A stretch of 64,000 nt of DNA, taken from assembly GCF_000013565.1 (NCBI RefSeq), contig NC_007802.1, positions 558,001 to 622,000 on the forward strand, in the 5' to 3' direction. A program made the position numbers and the translations under genes. The stretch's first letter is position 1; each line of letters opens with the position of its first letter. Positions 37,893 through 47,485 of this stretch are shown piece after piece. This DNA is from Jannaschia sp. CCS1 (GTDB lineage Bacteria > Pseudomonadota > Alphaproteobacteria > Rhodobacterales > Rhodobacteraceae). The notes under the pieces were generated by a model, which saw only the letters and a list, made by a program, of their open reading frames with translations, did no database searches and had not been told where the DNA came from.

Positions 37893-38382
37893 ACGAGCAG
37901 ACGGAGTGCGCGCGTGTTGATCAATGTCGGTTGGGTTTGGTTGGGAAGTGAGGCAGCCCGGAGTCAGGCTACAAGCGACGTTTCAGGCTAGGAGCCTGCA
38001 ACTGGACCAATGGCCATCGCTGCCCGAAGCACTCGACCCCCGGGGGTGTAAAAACAAAGATGTACAGACATTGTCATTCCCCCATGGTGAGTGGTTGCGG
38101 TGCGTCCGGGTACACCAGGTTCTGGATTCGTAAAAACCATTTTGGACCCAGCCATGGGTTTGCGCAGGTTTGCGCCCAAATTGACACACAACAGAGGGGC
38201 GCCGCGTGTTTGGTCCCTGAGCTGAAAACCTGTTGTGGGATCCTGGCGGTCTCCCCCATGCAGAAACTGGGCGCTGGAAGGCACCGCTGGGGGTAGCCGA
38301 TCCTTTTGACAGCGGCCGGGACAGGGGGGCTGAGCAGACGCACGCGTTGACAAATCGCGCGTGCGGGCGCACTCCCCGCCCC
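37893..38382. other. 490-base gap before crcB, no gene recognised
   Basis: Contains short symmetric elements (CAGGCT-AGG-AGCCTG at 37984-37998; ACCCCCGGGGGT at 38036-38047) and a TTGACA at 38347 without a good -10. No convincing ORF, tRNA, SRP RNA, tmRNA or fluoride-riboswitch pattern. Composition is less GC-rich in the middle. A small RNA cannot be excluded. Confidence 0.5.
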
Positions 38383-38772
38383 ATGATTGCTGTCCTCCAA
38401 GTTGCCCTCGGTGGGGCCATCGGTTCCGCGCTGCGATACCTTGTGGGTCTCGGGATGCTGCGTGTCTTCGGGCATGGAACCGTTGGGGGCGCGTTTCCCC
38501 TGCCGATCCTGACGGTCAACGTTTTGGGCTCGTTTCTGATGGGGGTCTTCGTGGTCGCCGCCGCGCATCGTGGCCTGACGCATCTGTCGCCCTTGGTGAT
38601 GACGGGGCTTTTGGGCGGGTTCACGACCTTTTCTGCGTTTTCGCTTGAGACGGTGACGCTGTATGAGCGCGGCGATGTGGGGCAGGCGGCGCTTTACGTG
38701 GCGCTGTCGGTGGGGCTGTCCATTGCCGGGTTAATGGCGGGCCTGTGGCTTGCACGCGGGGTATTCGCATGA
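38383..38772 (+). CDS. crcB: CrcB/Fluc fluoride channel
   Basis: 129 residues from ATG 38383, four hydrophobic helices. GGAIGSALRYLVGLGM, ILTVNVLGSFLMGVFV (with the Asn facing the pore), and TGLLGGFTTFSAFSLETVTL (the Phe and Ser/Thr track) are the signature parts. Exports F- as a dual-topology dimer in known members. ATGA overlap with the rluC-type gene. No fluoride riboswitch seen upstream. Confidence 0.92.
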   Translation: MIAVLQVALGGAIGSALRYLVGLGMLRVFGHGTVGGAFPLPILTVNVLGSFLMGVFVVAAAHRGLTHLSPLVMTGLLGGFTTFSAFSLETVTLYERGDVGQAALYVALSVGLSIAGLMAGLWLARGVFA

Positions 38773-39833
38773 GTGGCGTTCAGACGCTGGAAATCGGGCC
38801 GGACGACGGCGATCAACGGCTGGACCGCTGGTTCCGCCGCATCTTTCCCCATGTGCCCCAGGGTCGGATCGAGAAGATGTGCCGCAAGGGCGAGATCCGC
38901 GTCGATGGAGGCCGGGTGAAGTCCAACACCCGGCTGGAAGTGGGGCAGATGGTCCGCGTACCGCCCCTGCCCGATGCTGCCGATCCAAAGGCGGATCCGG
39001 CAAACTGGGTCAACAACGCCAGTCGCATCAGTGACGCGGATGAGAAGATGATCCGCGCCGCCGTGATCTATCGCGACGACCATATCATCGCGATCAACAA
39101 GCCCGCGGGCCTGCCGACCCAGGGCGGCACCGGGCAGAGCCGCCATGTGGATGGGCTGGCGGAGGCGTTGAAGTTCGGGCTGGAGGACAAGCCGAGGCTG
39201 GTGCACCGGCTGGACAAGGACACGTCGGGCGTGCTGCTGATGGCGCGCACGCGGATGGGGGCGAAGGCGCTGACCGATGCGTTTCGGCTGCGCTCCACCC
39301 GGAAGATCTATTGGGCTGCCGTTGCGGGATCGCCCCTGCCGCGCATGGGGACGATCAAGCTGGGGCTGGTGAAAGCGCCGGGCCATGGGCGCGGTGGCGA
39401 GAATGAGAAGATGCGCGCCGTGCCGGTGGACGAGATCGCCCAGGTGGATGGGGCCAAGCGGGCCGAGACTGATTACGCGGTGATGTCCAACCTTGGCGGT
39501 CGCGTGTGCTGGTGCGCGCTGGTGCCGATTACGGGGCGGACGCATCAGCTGCGCGCCCACATGGCCGAGATCGGGCATCCGATCATCGGTGACGGAAAGT
39601 ATGGCGGCAGCGGGCAGGAGAACCTTGGCGACGGTTGGGGCGCGCAATTGGGCGGAGAGATCAGCCGCAAGCTGCATCTTCACGCGCGCAGCCTGTCGTT
39701 TCGGCACCCGATGACGGGCGCGCAGGTCAATCTGGTCGCGCCGCTGCCCGAGCATATGGCGAAGACGTGGGACACCCTCGGCTGGGACCCGCGCGATGTG
39801 CCCGCAGACCCGTTCGAGGATGATGCGTTTTGA
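38769..39833 (+). CDS. rluC: RluC/RluD-family 23S rRNA pseudouridine synthase
   Basis: 354 residues from ATG 38769. N-terminal S4 domain (RLDRWFRRIFPHVPQGRIEKMCRKGEIRVDGGRV), then the catalytic HRLDKDTSGVLLMARTR with Asp149, and ITGRTHQLRAHMAEIGHPIIGDGKYGG. Modifies uridine to pseudouridine in 23S rRNA; the exact sites (RluC versus RluD) are inferred. Packed between crcB and the HAD gene with four-base overlaps on both sides. Confidence 0.88.
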   Translation: MSGVQTLEIGPDDGDQRLDRWFRRIFPHVPQGRIEKMCRKGEIRVDGGRVKSNTRLEVGQMVRVPPLPDAADPKADPANWVNNASRISDADEKMIRAAVIYRDDHIIAINKPAGLPTQGGTGQSRHVDGLAEALKFGLEDKPRLVHRLDKDTSGVLLMARTRMGAKALTDAFRLRSTRKIYWAAVAGSPLPRMGTIKLGLVKAPGHGRGGENEKMRAVPVDEIAQVDGAKRAETDYAVMSNLGGRVCWCALVPITGRTHQLRAHMAEIGHPIIGDGKYGGSGQENLGDGWGAQLGGEISRKLHLHARSLSFRHPMTGAQVNLVAPLPEHMAKTWDTLGWDPRDVPADPFEDDAF

Positions 39834-40495
39834 CACTGAAACTGGTGATCTTCGACGTGGACGGCACGCTGGTCGATTCCATCGCCCAGATTGAAACGGT
39901 GGTGAACCGGGCCTTCGCCGCCCGCGGTTACGCGCCGCCCCCGCCCGGCGCGGTGCGCGGCCTTGTCGGGATATCGTTGCCGGAGCTGATGGCCGCGCTG
40001 AAGCCGGATCTGGACGCCCCTGCCATTGGCGCCCTGGTGGAGGCCTACAAACGCACTTTCGTGCAATCGGCCACGCGCGAGGCCTCGCCGCTGTTTCCCG
40101 GAACGCTGGAGATGCTGAGCAGGCTGGCGGGCCGCGACGATCTGCTTCTGGGCATCGCAACGGGCAAATCCCGGCGCGGGCTGGACAGGATCCTGCGGGA
40201 AAACGGGTTGGAGAGGCATTTCGTGACCCGGCAGGTGGCCGATGATCACCCGTCCAAACCGCATCCGTCGATGGTGCTGAGCGCGCTGGCGGAGACCGGC
40301 ATCGAGGCGGAGGGGGCCGTGCTGATCGGCGACACGACCTTTGATCTTCAGATGGCCCAGGCGGCCGGGGTCAGGGGGATCGGCGTGGCGTGGGGAAACC
40401 ATGCGGCGGAGGATCTGCAGCCCCTGGCCAATCACATGCTGGGGGACTGGACGGCGTTGGACCCGTGTCTTGACACCCTGTGGGAGGCCCGATGA
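39830..40495 (+). CDS. HAD-family phosphatase
   Basis: 221 residues. LVIFDVDGTLVDS (nucleophile Asp near residue 9), ATGKSRRGLD (motif II Thr/Ser region), and VLIGDTTFDLQMAQAAG (motif IV Asp). Cap domain of the phosphoglycolate-phosphatase type. Substrate unknown. Overlaps its neighbours by four bases, so co-translated with the pseudouridine synthase and the ATP12 gene, a layout common in Rhodobacteraceae. Confidence 0.88.
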   Translation: MTLKLVIFDVDGTLVDSIAQIETVVNRAFAARGYAPPPPGAVRGLVGISLPELMAALKPDLDAPAIGALVEAYKRTFVQSATREASPLFPGTLEMLSRLAGRDDLLLGIATGKSRRGLDRILRENGLERHFVTRQVADDHPSKPHPSMVLSALAETGIEAEGAVLIGDTTFDLQMAQAAGVRGIGVAWGNHAAEDLQPLANHMLGDWTALDPCLDTLWEAR

Positions 40496-41205
40496 CCGAG
40501 TGGAAAGCGAAACGGTTCTGGACCGAGGCGACGGTGGCCGAGGCGGATGGCGGGTTCAAAGTGCTTCTGGACGGGCGCGGTGTGAACACGCCGGGCAAGC
40601 TGCCGCTGGTGATGCCGACCCGCGCCATGGCCTTGGCGGTCGCTGCGGAATGGAACGCCCAGGAGGGCGAGATTGCGCCGCTGACGATGCCGCATACACG
40701 GTCCGCCAATTCGGCCATCGAGCGAGTCACCCCGCAGCTAGCGGATGTCTCGGACATGCTTCTGGGCTACGCGGAGACCGATCTTTTGTGCTACCGCGCC
40801 GAGGGACCGGACGCGTTAACGCAACGTCAGGCCGCGGAATGGGACCCGATGCTGGACTGGGGCGCAGAGGCGTTGGACGCGCGGCTGGAGCCCCGTACAG
40901 GCGTGATGTGGGTCAGCCAGGAGCCCACGGCAATCAAGGCATTGGACACGGACTTGCGCCAGATCGGGCCGTTCCCGATGACGGCCCTGCATGATCTGGT
41001 GACGCTGACCGGCTCGCTTATCCTGGGCCTTGCGGTGGCGCGCGGACGCATTTCGGCCAAGGAAGCCTGGCGTTTGAGCCGAATCGATGAGACCTGGCAG
41101 ATGGAACAATGGGGCGCGGACGAGGAAGCCGAAGACGCCGCCGCGATTAAAGAGGCGCAGTTGCGTCATGCGGAAGCATTCTGGGACCTGTGCTTCGATA
41201 AGTGA
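40492..41205 (+). CDS. ATP12-family F1-ATPase assembly chaperone
   Basis: 237 residues. KRFWTEATVAEADGGFKVLLDGRGVNTPGKLPLVMPTRAMALAVAAEWNAQ is the ATP12 signature start; MPHTRSANSAIERVTPQ and YAETDLLCYRAEGP follow. Bacterial ATP12 proteins are found in alphaproteobacteria and help assemble the F1 alpha subunit. Last gene of the overlapping unit; 236 bases before aapJ. Confidence 0.9.
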   Translation: MTEWKAKRFWTEATVAEADGGFKVLLDGRGVNTPGKLPLVMPTRAMALAVAAEWNAQEGEIAPLTMPHTRSANSAIERVTPQLADVSDMLLGYAETDLLCYRAEGPDALTQRQAAEWDPMLDWGAEALDARLEPRTGVMWVSQEPTAIKALDTDLRQIGPFPMTALHDLVTLTGSLILGLAVARGRISAKEAWRLSRIDETWQMEQWGADEEAEDAAAIKEAQLRHAEAFWDLCFDK

Positions 41206-41441
41206 CTGTTTGTACGGCCTTACGCTGACGCAGGTGCGCAATTCTTCCGCAAATGCTGATCGCATTGGCAAAATCGACCCTGATCATGCTGGCTTTCCCA
41301 ACGTCTAACCCTTGACCTTATGCACAGGATTTGCCCATTTTGCACTATGCGGAGGTTCGACAGGCCTCCGTGGCATATGCCAAGGCTCGTCAGGGCACGC
41401 AAAGATGAACCTGACGGGCGGTTCCACAGGAAGAGGTAAAC

Positions 41442-42458
41442 ATGAAAAAATCCGTATTTCTCGGCACGCTCGCCGTTGCAGGTCTCTCTGCCGGCTTCGT
41501 CTCGGCCCAGACACTGGGTGAAGTACAAGAGCGGGGCACGCTGAACTGTGGCGTTTCCACCGGCCTGACCGGTTTCTCCGCACCTGACGCCAATGGTGAA
41601 TGGCAGGGGTTCGACGTCAGCGTTTGTCGCGCCGTCGCAGCCGCCGTTCTGGGCGACGCCGGTGCCGTTGAATTTGTTCCCACCACGGGCCAGACGCGCT
41701 TTACCGCGCTGTCCTCCGGTGAGATCGACATGCTGGCCCGGAACACCACCTGGACGTTCTCCCGCGATGTGGACCTCGCGTTCGAATTCGTCGGCGTGAA
41801 CTACTATGACGGTCAGGGCTTCATGGTCCCCCGCGAACTGGGCGTGTCCTCCGCACTGGAGCTGGACGGCGCAACGGTTTGCATCCAGACCGGCACGACG
41901 ACCGAGCTGAACCTGGCGGACTACTTCTCCTCGAACAACATGAGCTATGAGCCCGTGCCGATCGAGACCAACGCGGAAGCGCAGCAGCAGTACCTTGCTG
42001 GCGCCTGTGACGTCTACACGACGGACGCCTCCGGTCTGGCCGCAACGCGCGCCACGTTCGAGGATCCCTCCGCCCACGTCGTTCTGCCCGAGATCGTGTC
42101 CAAAGAGCCGCTTGGCCCGCTGGTCCGTCACGGCGACAACGAGTTCGGTGACGTCGTTCGCTGGACCCTGAACGCGCTGATCGCAGCGGAAGAGCTGGGT
42201 GTGACCTCTGCCAATGTCGGCGAGATCGGTGGCACCACGGAGAACCCCGAGATCCGTCGCCTTCTGGGCACCGAGGGTAACCTGGGCGAGATGCTTGGCC
42301 TCGACGCCGGTTGGGCCGCTGCGGCCATTGGCGCCGGTGGTAACTACGGTGAGATCTTTGATCGCCACATCGGCGAGTCCACACCCATCGGTCTGGCCCG
42401 TGGCCTGAACGCTCAGTGGACCGATGGCGGCCTGCTCTACGCACCGCCATTCCGCTAA
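41442..42458 (+). CDS. aapJ: general L-amino-acid ABC transporter, periplasmic binding protein
   Basis: 338 residues. Residues 1-23 (MKKSVFLGTLAVAGLSAGFVSAQ) are a signal peptide. TLGEVQERGTLNCGVSTGLTGFSAPDANGEWQGFDVSVCRAVAAAVLGDA and SGEIDMLARNTTWTFSRDVDLAFEFVGVNYYDGQGFM are typical of AapJ/BztA, which bind many L-amino acids. GGAAGAGG lies before ATG 41442. First gene of aapJQMP, followed by a stable hairpin. Confidence 0.96.
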   Translation: MKKSVFLGTLAVAGLSAGFVSAQTLGEVQERGTLNCGVSTGLTGFSAPDANGEWQGFDVSVCRAVAAAVLGDAGAVEFVPTTGQTRFTALSSGEIDMLARNTTWTFSRDVDLAFEFVGVNYYDGQGFMVPRELGVSSALELDGATVCIQTGTTTELNLADYFSSNNMSYEPVPIETNAEAQQQYLAGACDVYTTDASGLAATRATFEDPSAHVVLPEIVSKEPLGPLVRHGDNEFGDVVRWTLNALIAAEELGVTSANVGEIGGTTENPEIRRLLGTEGNLGEMLGLDAGWAAAAIGAGGNYGEIFDRHIGESTPIGLARGLNAQWTDGGLLYAPPFR

Positions 42459-42472
42459 ATCCTGACATTGGG

Positions 42473-42499
42473 GGGCGCGACCGAAAGGTCGCGCCCTTT
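42473..42499 (+). promoter_or_regulatory. GAAA-loop hairpin between aapJ and aapQ
   Basis: GGGCGCGACC (42473-42482), GAAA, GGTCGCGCCC (42487-42496), then TTTCC. Ten-bp perfect stem. Position between a binding-protein gene and its permease suggests partial termination or 3'-end protection, giving more binding protein than permease. Confidence 0.75.
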
Positions 42500-42602
42500 C
42501 CATATTAGGTGCCACGCACAAAAAACGACTACAAAAATACGGCCACGCAAAGATGGCCAGTGATTGCAAAAAACTGCATTCCAACGATAGGGGGCCATGA
42601 CG

Positions 42603-43892
42603 ATGGCAACGATGACCGATCCGCCACGGGAGGCGTTTCGACTAAGCCAACTTATCTACGACACACGGTATCGGTCGATGACGATCCAGGTTGTGGCGTT
42701 CATATTGATTATGCTTGGTCTGTGGTATTTGGGCAGAAATGCCATCCAGAACCTCTCGGACCTGGGCAAAGATTTTGACTTTGGCTTTCTGGGCAACCGC
42801 GCGGGTTATGACATCAACCAGCGCCTGATCGAGTATTCCAACGACAGCACCCATGGTCGCGCGGCGATTGTCGGCATCCTCAACACCCTTCTTGTGGCCT
42901 TTCTGGGCTGTATCACCGCCACGATCCTGGGCGTTGCAGCGGGCGTCCTGCGTCTGTCGAACAACTGGATCGTCGGGCGTTTGATGACCGTCTATGTCGA
43001 AGGCTTCCGCAACATTCCGCTGCTGCTTTGGATCATCGTGATCTTTGCGATCATGACCGAAGCCATGCCGCAACCCCGCGATTTCCGCGGCGACAACCCC
43101 GAGGCGAGCATGTCGCTTGGTGGCAGCGTCGCCGTGACCAACCGGGGCGTTTATATTCCCAACGTGGTCTTCACCCGGTCCCTTGGTGGCAATGAGATGT
43201 CGGATGCCGCCGATGGAGTGCCCGCCGCGATCATCCCGGCCGCCAGCTTTGGCGATTGGGCGCTGTTCCTGGCCGTGCTGATCGCCGGTGTCTTGGGCTC
43301 CGGCGCGATTGCCCGGTGGGCCAAGGCGAAACAGGAGGCCACGGGGGTTCGACCGCCGGGTCTGTTCTGGATGCGGGCGGCTGCCATCGTGGTGCCCGCC
43401 GCCATCGTCCTGATCGCTCTGGGTGCCACGCTGGATTACCCGGAACTGCGCGGCTTCAACTTCTCCGGTGGTATCCACCTGCGCAACGCGCTGATCGCCT
43501 TGTGGTTTGCCCTGTCACTTTACACCGGCGCCTTCATCGCCGAGATCGTGCGCGCCGGTATCCTGTCGGTCAGCAAGGGTCAGACCGAGGCCTCTTCGGC
43601 GTTGGGGATGCGGGCCAGCTGGACGATGAACCTGGTGGTTCTGCCCCAGGCGCTGCGGGTGATCATCCCGCCGCTGATCTCTCAGTTCCTGAACCTGACG
43701 AAGAACTCGTCCCTGGCTCTGGCCGTGGGATATATGGACGTCCGATCCACCCTTGGGGGGATCACCATCAACCAGACGGGCCGCGAGTTGGAGGGGATGC
43801 TGCTTCTGGGCGCGTTCTATCTGATCACGTCGCTGCTGATCTCTGCGGTGATGAACGTCTACAACAACTCCGTCAAGCTGCAGGAGCGTTGA
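42603..43892 (+). CDS. aapQ: general L-amino-acid ABC transporter permease AapQ
   Basis: 429 residues from ATG 42603, chosen for an AGGGGG eight bases upstream (ATG 42597 is possible). A large permease with long inserted loops between the first helices, as in AapQ/BztB. The EAA loop is ASSALGMRASWTMNLVVLPQALRVIIPPLISQFLNLTKNSSLALAVG. Works with AapM and AapP in the inner membrane. Confidence 0.95.
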   Translation: MATMTDPPREAFRLSQLIYDTRYRSMTIQVVAFILIMLGLWYLGRNAIQNLSDLGKDFDFGFLGNRAGYDINQRLIEYSNDSTHGRAAIVGILNTLLVAFLGCITATILGVAAGVLRLSNNWIVGRLMTVYVEGFRNIPLLLWIIVIFAIMTEAMPQPRDFRGDNPEASMSLGGSVAVTNRGVYIPNVVFTRSLGGNEMSDAADGVPAAIIPAASFGDWALFLAVLIAGVLGSGAIARWAKAKQEATGVRPPGLFWMRAAAIVVPAAIVLIALGATLDYPELRGFNFSGGIHLRNALIALWFALSLYTGAFIAEIVRAGILSVSKGQTEASSALGMRASWTMNLVVLPQALRVIIPPLISQFLNLTKNSSLALAVGYMDVRSTLGGITINQTGRELEGMLLLGAFYLITSLLISAVMNVYNNSVKLQER

Positions 43893-43893
43893 T

Positions 43894-45231
43894 ATGAGCG
43901 AGATGCACTCTGAAACCAGCGTTCACACCGCTTACGTCCGGACCGAGATGTTGCCGGAGCAGACGCCTCCGGTGGCGGTGGCAGGTCCCGTGAAGTGGGT
44001 CCGCGAGAACCTGTTCTCGTCCGTCCCCAACGCGCTGATGACCCTTGTGTCGATCTATGTCGTCTACGTGGTCCTGGCCGGTATTCTGCCATGGATGATC
44101 AACGGCATCTGGGATGCCGACTCCCTGAGTGAGTGTCGTGAGATCCGTGATGCGCGCTTTGGCCCAAGCGACGGGCATGGTGGCGGCGTGGCCTGTTGGG
44201 CCGTGCTTGTCGACCGGTGGGACCAGCTGATGTTCGGCTTCTACCCGCCGGAGCTGTACTGGCGCGCAATTCTGGCCTTCGCGCTGTTCCTGGGCGCGAT
44301 TGCCCCGGTCCTCTACGACACCCTGCCGCGCAAACTTCTGCTTCTGACGGCGGCGATGCCGTTCCTGTGCGCGTGGCTTTTGTGGGGCGGCTCGATCTGG
44401 ACGCCTCTTCTGGTGGCTGCTGGCTTCGGGCTCGGATACGCCGTAATCAAGTTCGGCTCCGTCGCCTTGGGGGCGATGACCTCCACGATCCTGGCGATTG
44501 TGGTGCCCCTCCTCTACTGGCTGTTCCTGTTGGGACCGCTTGTCAGCGTCATGGACAGCATCCTGCCCATCGGGATCCAGGCCGTGCAGTCCCGTGAATT
44601 CGGCGGCTTCCTTCTGGCATTTGTCATCGGCGCGTCGGGGATCATCCTGTCGATGCCCCTTGGCGTCATGCTGGCTTTGGGCCGTCAGTCGGACCTGTTC
44701 ATCATCAACAAGTTCTCCGTCATCTTCATCGAGGTGATCCGGGGCGTGCCGCTGATCGTGTGGCTGTTCACCGCGCAGCTTTTGCTGGGGTACTTCCTGC
44801 CGCCGGGGACGAATTTTGATCTGATGGTGCGGGTGATCATCATGGTGACGCTCTTCTCTGCCGCCTACATTGCCGAGGTGATCCGGGGCGGCCTCGCGGC
44901 CCTGCCGCGGGGACAGTATGAGGGAGCCGACAGTCTGGGCCTCAATTACTGGCAGTCCATGCAGTTGATCGTCCTGCCCCAGGCCCTGAAAATCTCGATC
45001 CCCGGGATCGTGTCGTCGTTCATCGGCCTCTTCAAGGACACCACGCTGGTGGTCTTCATCGGCCTCTTCGACCCAATCGGCTTCTCGAACGCGATCCGCG
45101 CCGATACCGACTGGAACGGCATCTACTGGGAACTCTTCATCTTTATCGGGCTCTGCTTCTTCATCTGTTGCTTCGGCATGTCCCGTTATTCGCAATGGCT
45201 TGAGCGCAAGCTGGCCACCGACCACCGTTAA
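43894..45231 (+). CDS. aapM: general L-amino-acid ABC transporter permease AapM
   Basis: 445 residues, one base after aapQ. Long N-terminal extension and extra helices before the permease core, as in AapM/BztC. EAA loop: [43 protein letters not shown]. Forms a heterodimer with AapQ. Confidence 0.95.
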   Translation: MSEMHSETSVHTAYVRTEMLPEQTPPVAVAGPVKWVRENLFSSVPNALMTLVSIYVVYVVLAGILPWMINGIWDADSLSECREIRDARFGPSDGHGGGVACWAVLVDRWDQLMFGFYPPELYWRAILAFALFLGAIAPVLYDTLPRKLLLLTAAMPFLCAWLLWGGSIWTPLLVAAGFGLGYAVIKFGSVALGAMTSTILAIVVPLLYWLFLLGPLVSVMDSILPIGIQAVQSREFGGFLLAFVIGASGIILSMPLGVMLALGRQSDLFIINKFSVIFIEVIRGVPLIVWLFTAQLLLGYFLPPGTNFDLMVRVIIMVTLFSAAYIAEVIRGGLAALPRGQYEGADSLGLNYWQSMQLIVLPQALKISIPGIVSSFIGLFKDTTLVVFIGLFDPIGFSNAIRADTDWNGIYWELFIFIGLCFFICCFGMSRYSQWLERKLATDHR

Positions 45232-45242
45232 GGAGACCACTC

Positions 45243-46034
45243 ATGGCTAACACTGCAGAAGATCGTGCGATCGACCGCTCTCAAATGAAGGTCTCCGATG
45301 AGGTCGCGATTGAGATTGACGGGATGAACAAGTGGTACGGCACCTTCCACGTGCTGCGCGACATCAACCTGACCGTGAACCAGGGGGAGCGGATCGTGAT
45401 CTGCGGCCCCTCGGGCTCGGGCAAATCGACGCTGATCCGGTGCATCAATGCGCTGGAAGAGCATCAGCAAGGCTCCATCGTCGTGGACGGCACGCTGTTG
45501 TCCAACGACCTCAAGAACATCGACAAGATCCGGTCGGAGGTGGGCATGTGCTTCCAGCACTTCAACCTGTTTCCGCATCTGACGATCCTTGAGAATTGTA
45601 CGCTGGCGCCGATCTGGGTGCGCAAAACGCCCAAGAAGGAAGCCGAGGAAACGGCGATGCATTTCCTGGAGAAGGTGAAGATCCCCGAGCAGGCCGACAA
45701 ATATCCCGGCCAGCTTTCGGGCGGTCAGCAGCAGCGCGTCGCCATCGCGCGGTCGCTCTGCATGCGGCCCCGGATCATGCTGTTCGATGAGCCGACCTCG
45801 GCGCTGGACCCCGAGATGATCAAGGAAGTGCTCGACACGATGATCGAGTTGGCGGAGGAGGGCATGACCATGCTCTGCGTGACCCACGAGATGGGCTTTG
45901 CCCGTCAGGTTGCCAACCGTGTGATCTTCATGGATGCAGGTCAGATCGTGGAGCAGAACGAGCCGGAGGAGTTCTTCACGAACCCCAAATCCGAGCGGAC
46001 GCAGCTGTTCCTGAGCCAGATCCTGGGGCACTAG
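45243..46034 (+). CDS. aapP: general L-amino-acid ABC transporter ATP-binding protein AapP
   Basis: 263 residues. Walker [17 protein letters not shown]-loop [13 protein letters not shown], signature [15 protein letters not shown], Walker [16 protein letters not shown], switch His in CVTHEMG. AAGGAGA precedes ATG 45243. Last gene of aapJQMP. Confidence 0.97.
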   Translation: MANTAEDRAIDRSQMKVSDEVAIEIDGMNKWYGTFHVLRDINLTVNQGERIVICGPSGSGKSTLIRCINALEEHQQGSIVVDGTLLSNDLKNIDKIRSEVGMCFQHFNLFPHLTILENCTLAPIWVRKTPKKEAEETAMHFLEKVKIPEQADKYPGQLSGGQQQRVAIARSLCMRPRIMLFDEPTSALDPEMIKEVLDTMIELAEEGMTMLCVTHEMGFARQVANRVIFMDAGQIVEQNEPEEFFTNPKSERTQLFLSQILGH

Positions 46035-46058
46035 AACGCGCCCGCGCGCAACCCTGCC

Positions 46059-46096
46059 CAGACGCCCCGGCCGGACGGTTCGGGGCGTCTGGCTTT
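46059..46096 (+). terminator. terminator-like hairpin after aapP
   Basis: CAGACGCCCCG (46059-46069) pairs with CGGGGCGTCTG (46081-46091), 11-base loop, then GCTTTG. Fits the end of the aap transcript, with a short T content. The rest of the gap to 46331 shows no gene. Confidence 0.7.
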
Positions 46097-46331
46097 GGGC
46101 GATCCTGCGCAATTTGCCTCCTTCGCCGCGGGGCTGGGGCAGACAAACGCATCGCCGTCAGCAAACGCGTTTGAGGGCCACCGGCGATAGCAGTTCTCAA
46201 GCCCCGGGATGTCCTGACCCGTCTGGATATTTTACGACAGCTCTTGCGGCCCGGAGCATGGTGCTGGGAGGACGAAAATCGGGACACAGCCGGCCCTCGA
46301 CCCCCCCGGACGTTCACCTGGGACCCTTTTC

Positions 46332-46838
46332 TCAGGCCGGGTCGGGCAGGCTTCGGGGGGTGACGAAGGCGCGAATTTCACCCTGCTCGACCGCGCCCCA
46401 GGTGGCGTCGTCAAAGTCAAACACCGTCACTGCGCCGGTCGGATAGGCACCGAAATCGGGATCGGCCACGGGCATTGCCGCCAGATCCCAGGCCAGTGTC
46501 AAAATTCCGGGACAATGGCCGACAAGGGCGACGGTCTTGCCCGCGGCCTTGCGGATCGCGTGCAGCATGGCGGCGGGCTCTGCCAGATAAAGCGCGTGGC
46601 TGAGGCTGACCGGCGGTTGGGAGGGCAGACGGGTGGCAATCCTCTCCCAGGTTTCCTGCGTTCGTTGCGCATCCGAGCATAGCACCGTGTCGGGTATCAG
46701 ATCACGCGCCGCCAGCCATGCGCCGATGCGGGGGGCATCGCGGCGGCCGCGCGGATTGAGGACACGATCATGATCGGTGGGCGCGTCGGTTGTCCAGTCC
46801 GACTTGCAATGGCGGATCAGAATCAGGGTCCGGCTCAT
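46332..46838 (-). CDS. sixA: SixA-type histidine phosphatase
   Basis: 168 residues. LILIRHCKSDW is the RHG-type active site in the SixA form (RHxK), the nucleophile being His10; VALVGHCPGILTLAWDLA has the second catalytic His. SixA dephosphorylates phosphohistidine in E. coli; the substrate here is unknown. Start overlaps the ferredoxin-like gene stop (ATGA). Confidence 0.88.
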   Translation of the reverse strand: MSRTLILIRHCKSDWTTDAPTDHDRVLNPRGRRDAPRIGAWLAARDLIPDTVLCSDAQRTQETWERIATRLPSQPPVSLSHALYLAEPAAMLHAIRKAAGKTVALVGHCPGILTLAWDLAAMPVADPDFGAYPTGAVTVFDFDDATWGAVEQGEIRAFVTPRSLPDPA

Positions 46839-47482
46839 TTGTGGAACTGTCCCATATGGTAGGCCGATTGGGCCGGGTCGCGATCAAAGCTCTGGCTGAC
46901 AGGGCAGGCGCGGCGGGCTTTGCAGCCATTCTCCAGACAATCGGCCCCTGCGGGCGTGTCGAGGAAGGCGTGGCACGCCCCGGTATCGTAGCCCTCCTCG
47001 GACAGGGCATCGACGGGACAGGCGGTTTCACACGGGGCCGCGCACAAAAGGCAGGGGGTCAGGCGCGGAGGTGTGAGCGGAATGGTTTCTTTCAGCGCCA
47101 GCGCGCCCCGGAAGGAGATCATCAACCCCTGATCGTTGTGCACCAGCAGCGACACCGGACTGGCGTGGATGCTGCCGGACTGCCTGGCCCAGGAGATGAA
47201 CGGATGCCAGGGCGGGCCACCAAAGGGGAAGAGGGCATCGGCCTTGAGGACCCGCGCGATGGCCCCAACGGTGCGGGTGGACCATCGGTCCAGCGGATCG
47301 GCCGCGCCGTCCTGGGCCTCAGGCTCAGACTGAAAGAAGGTCCAGAAATCGTTTGTGCGGGGGGCGAGGAGGACAAGGGTCCCGGTGCCGTCCGGGGCGT
47401 TGTCTTCCGGCCCGGGGTGGAAGGCACCGACGATGCCGAGGTGACGGCGCGCGGCGGTGGCGTCAATCGTCTCGTAATCCAT
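46835..47482 (-). CDS. ferredoxin-like protein with C-terminal Cys cluster
   Basis: 215 residues. N-terminal part (DYETIDATAARRHLGIVGAFHPGPEDN) resembles proteins annotated as ferredoxins in Rhodobacteraceae. The C-terminal part has TPCLLCAAPCETACPVDAL followed by ENGCKARRACPVS: Cys-x2-Cys-x3-Cys-x3-Cys-Pro, consistent with one 4Fe-4S cluster, possibly more. Electron partner unknown. Three bases after argB, four-base overlap with sixA, so an argB-led unit. Confidence 0.75.
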   Translation of the reverse strand: MDYETIDATAARRHLGIVGAFHPGPEDNAPDGTGTLVLLAPRTNDFWTFFQSEPEAQDGAADPLDRWSTRTVGAIARVLKADALFPFGGPPWHPFISWARQSGSIHASPVSLLVHNDQGLMISFRGALALKETIPLTPPRLTPCLLCAAPCETACPVDALSEEGYDTGACHAFLDTPAGADCLENGCKARRACPVSQSFDRDPAQSAYHMGQFHK

Positions 47483-47485
47483 CTG

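Noticed and set aside
38200-38382. Fluoride riboswitch before crcB
   Set aside because: I could not find the conserved GGNGAUGG...CCUAAxxCGC-like core; a crcB gene alone does not support it.
37893-38382. SRP RNA, tmRNA or 6S RNA in the gap before crcB
   Set aside because: No GGAAGGAAGCAGCC-type SRP loop, no tmRNA tag ORF or tRNA-like ends seen. Left as unknown gap.
41300-41360. Sigma54 promoter before aapJ
   Set aside because: TTGCCC and TTGCA resemble parts of the motif, but GG and GC are not ten bases apart as needed.
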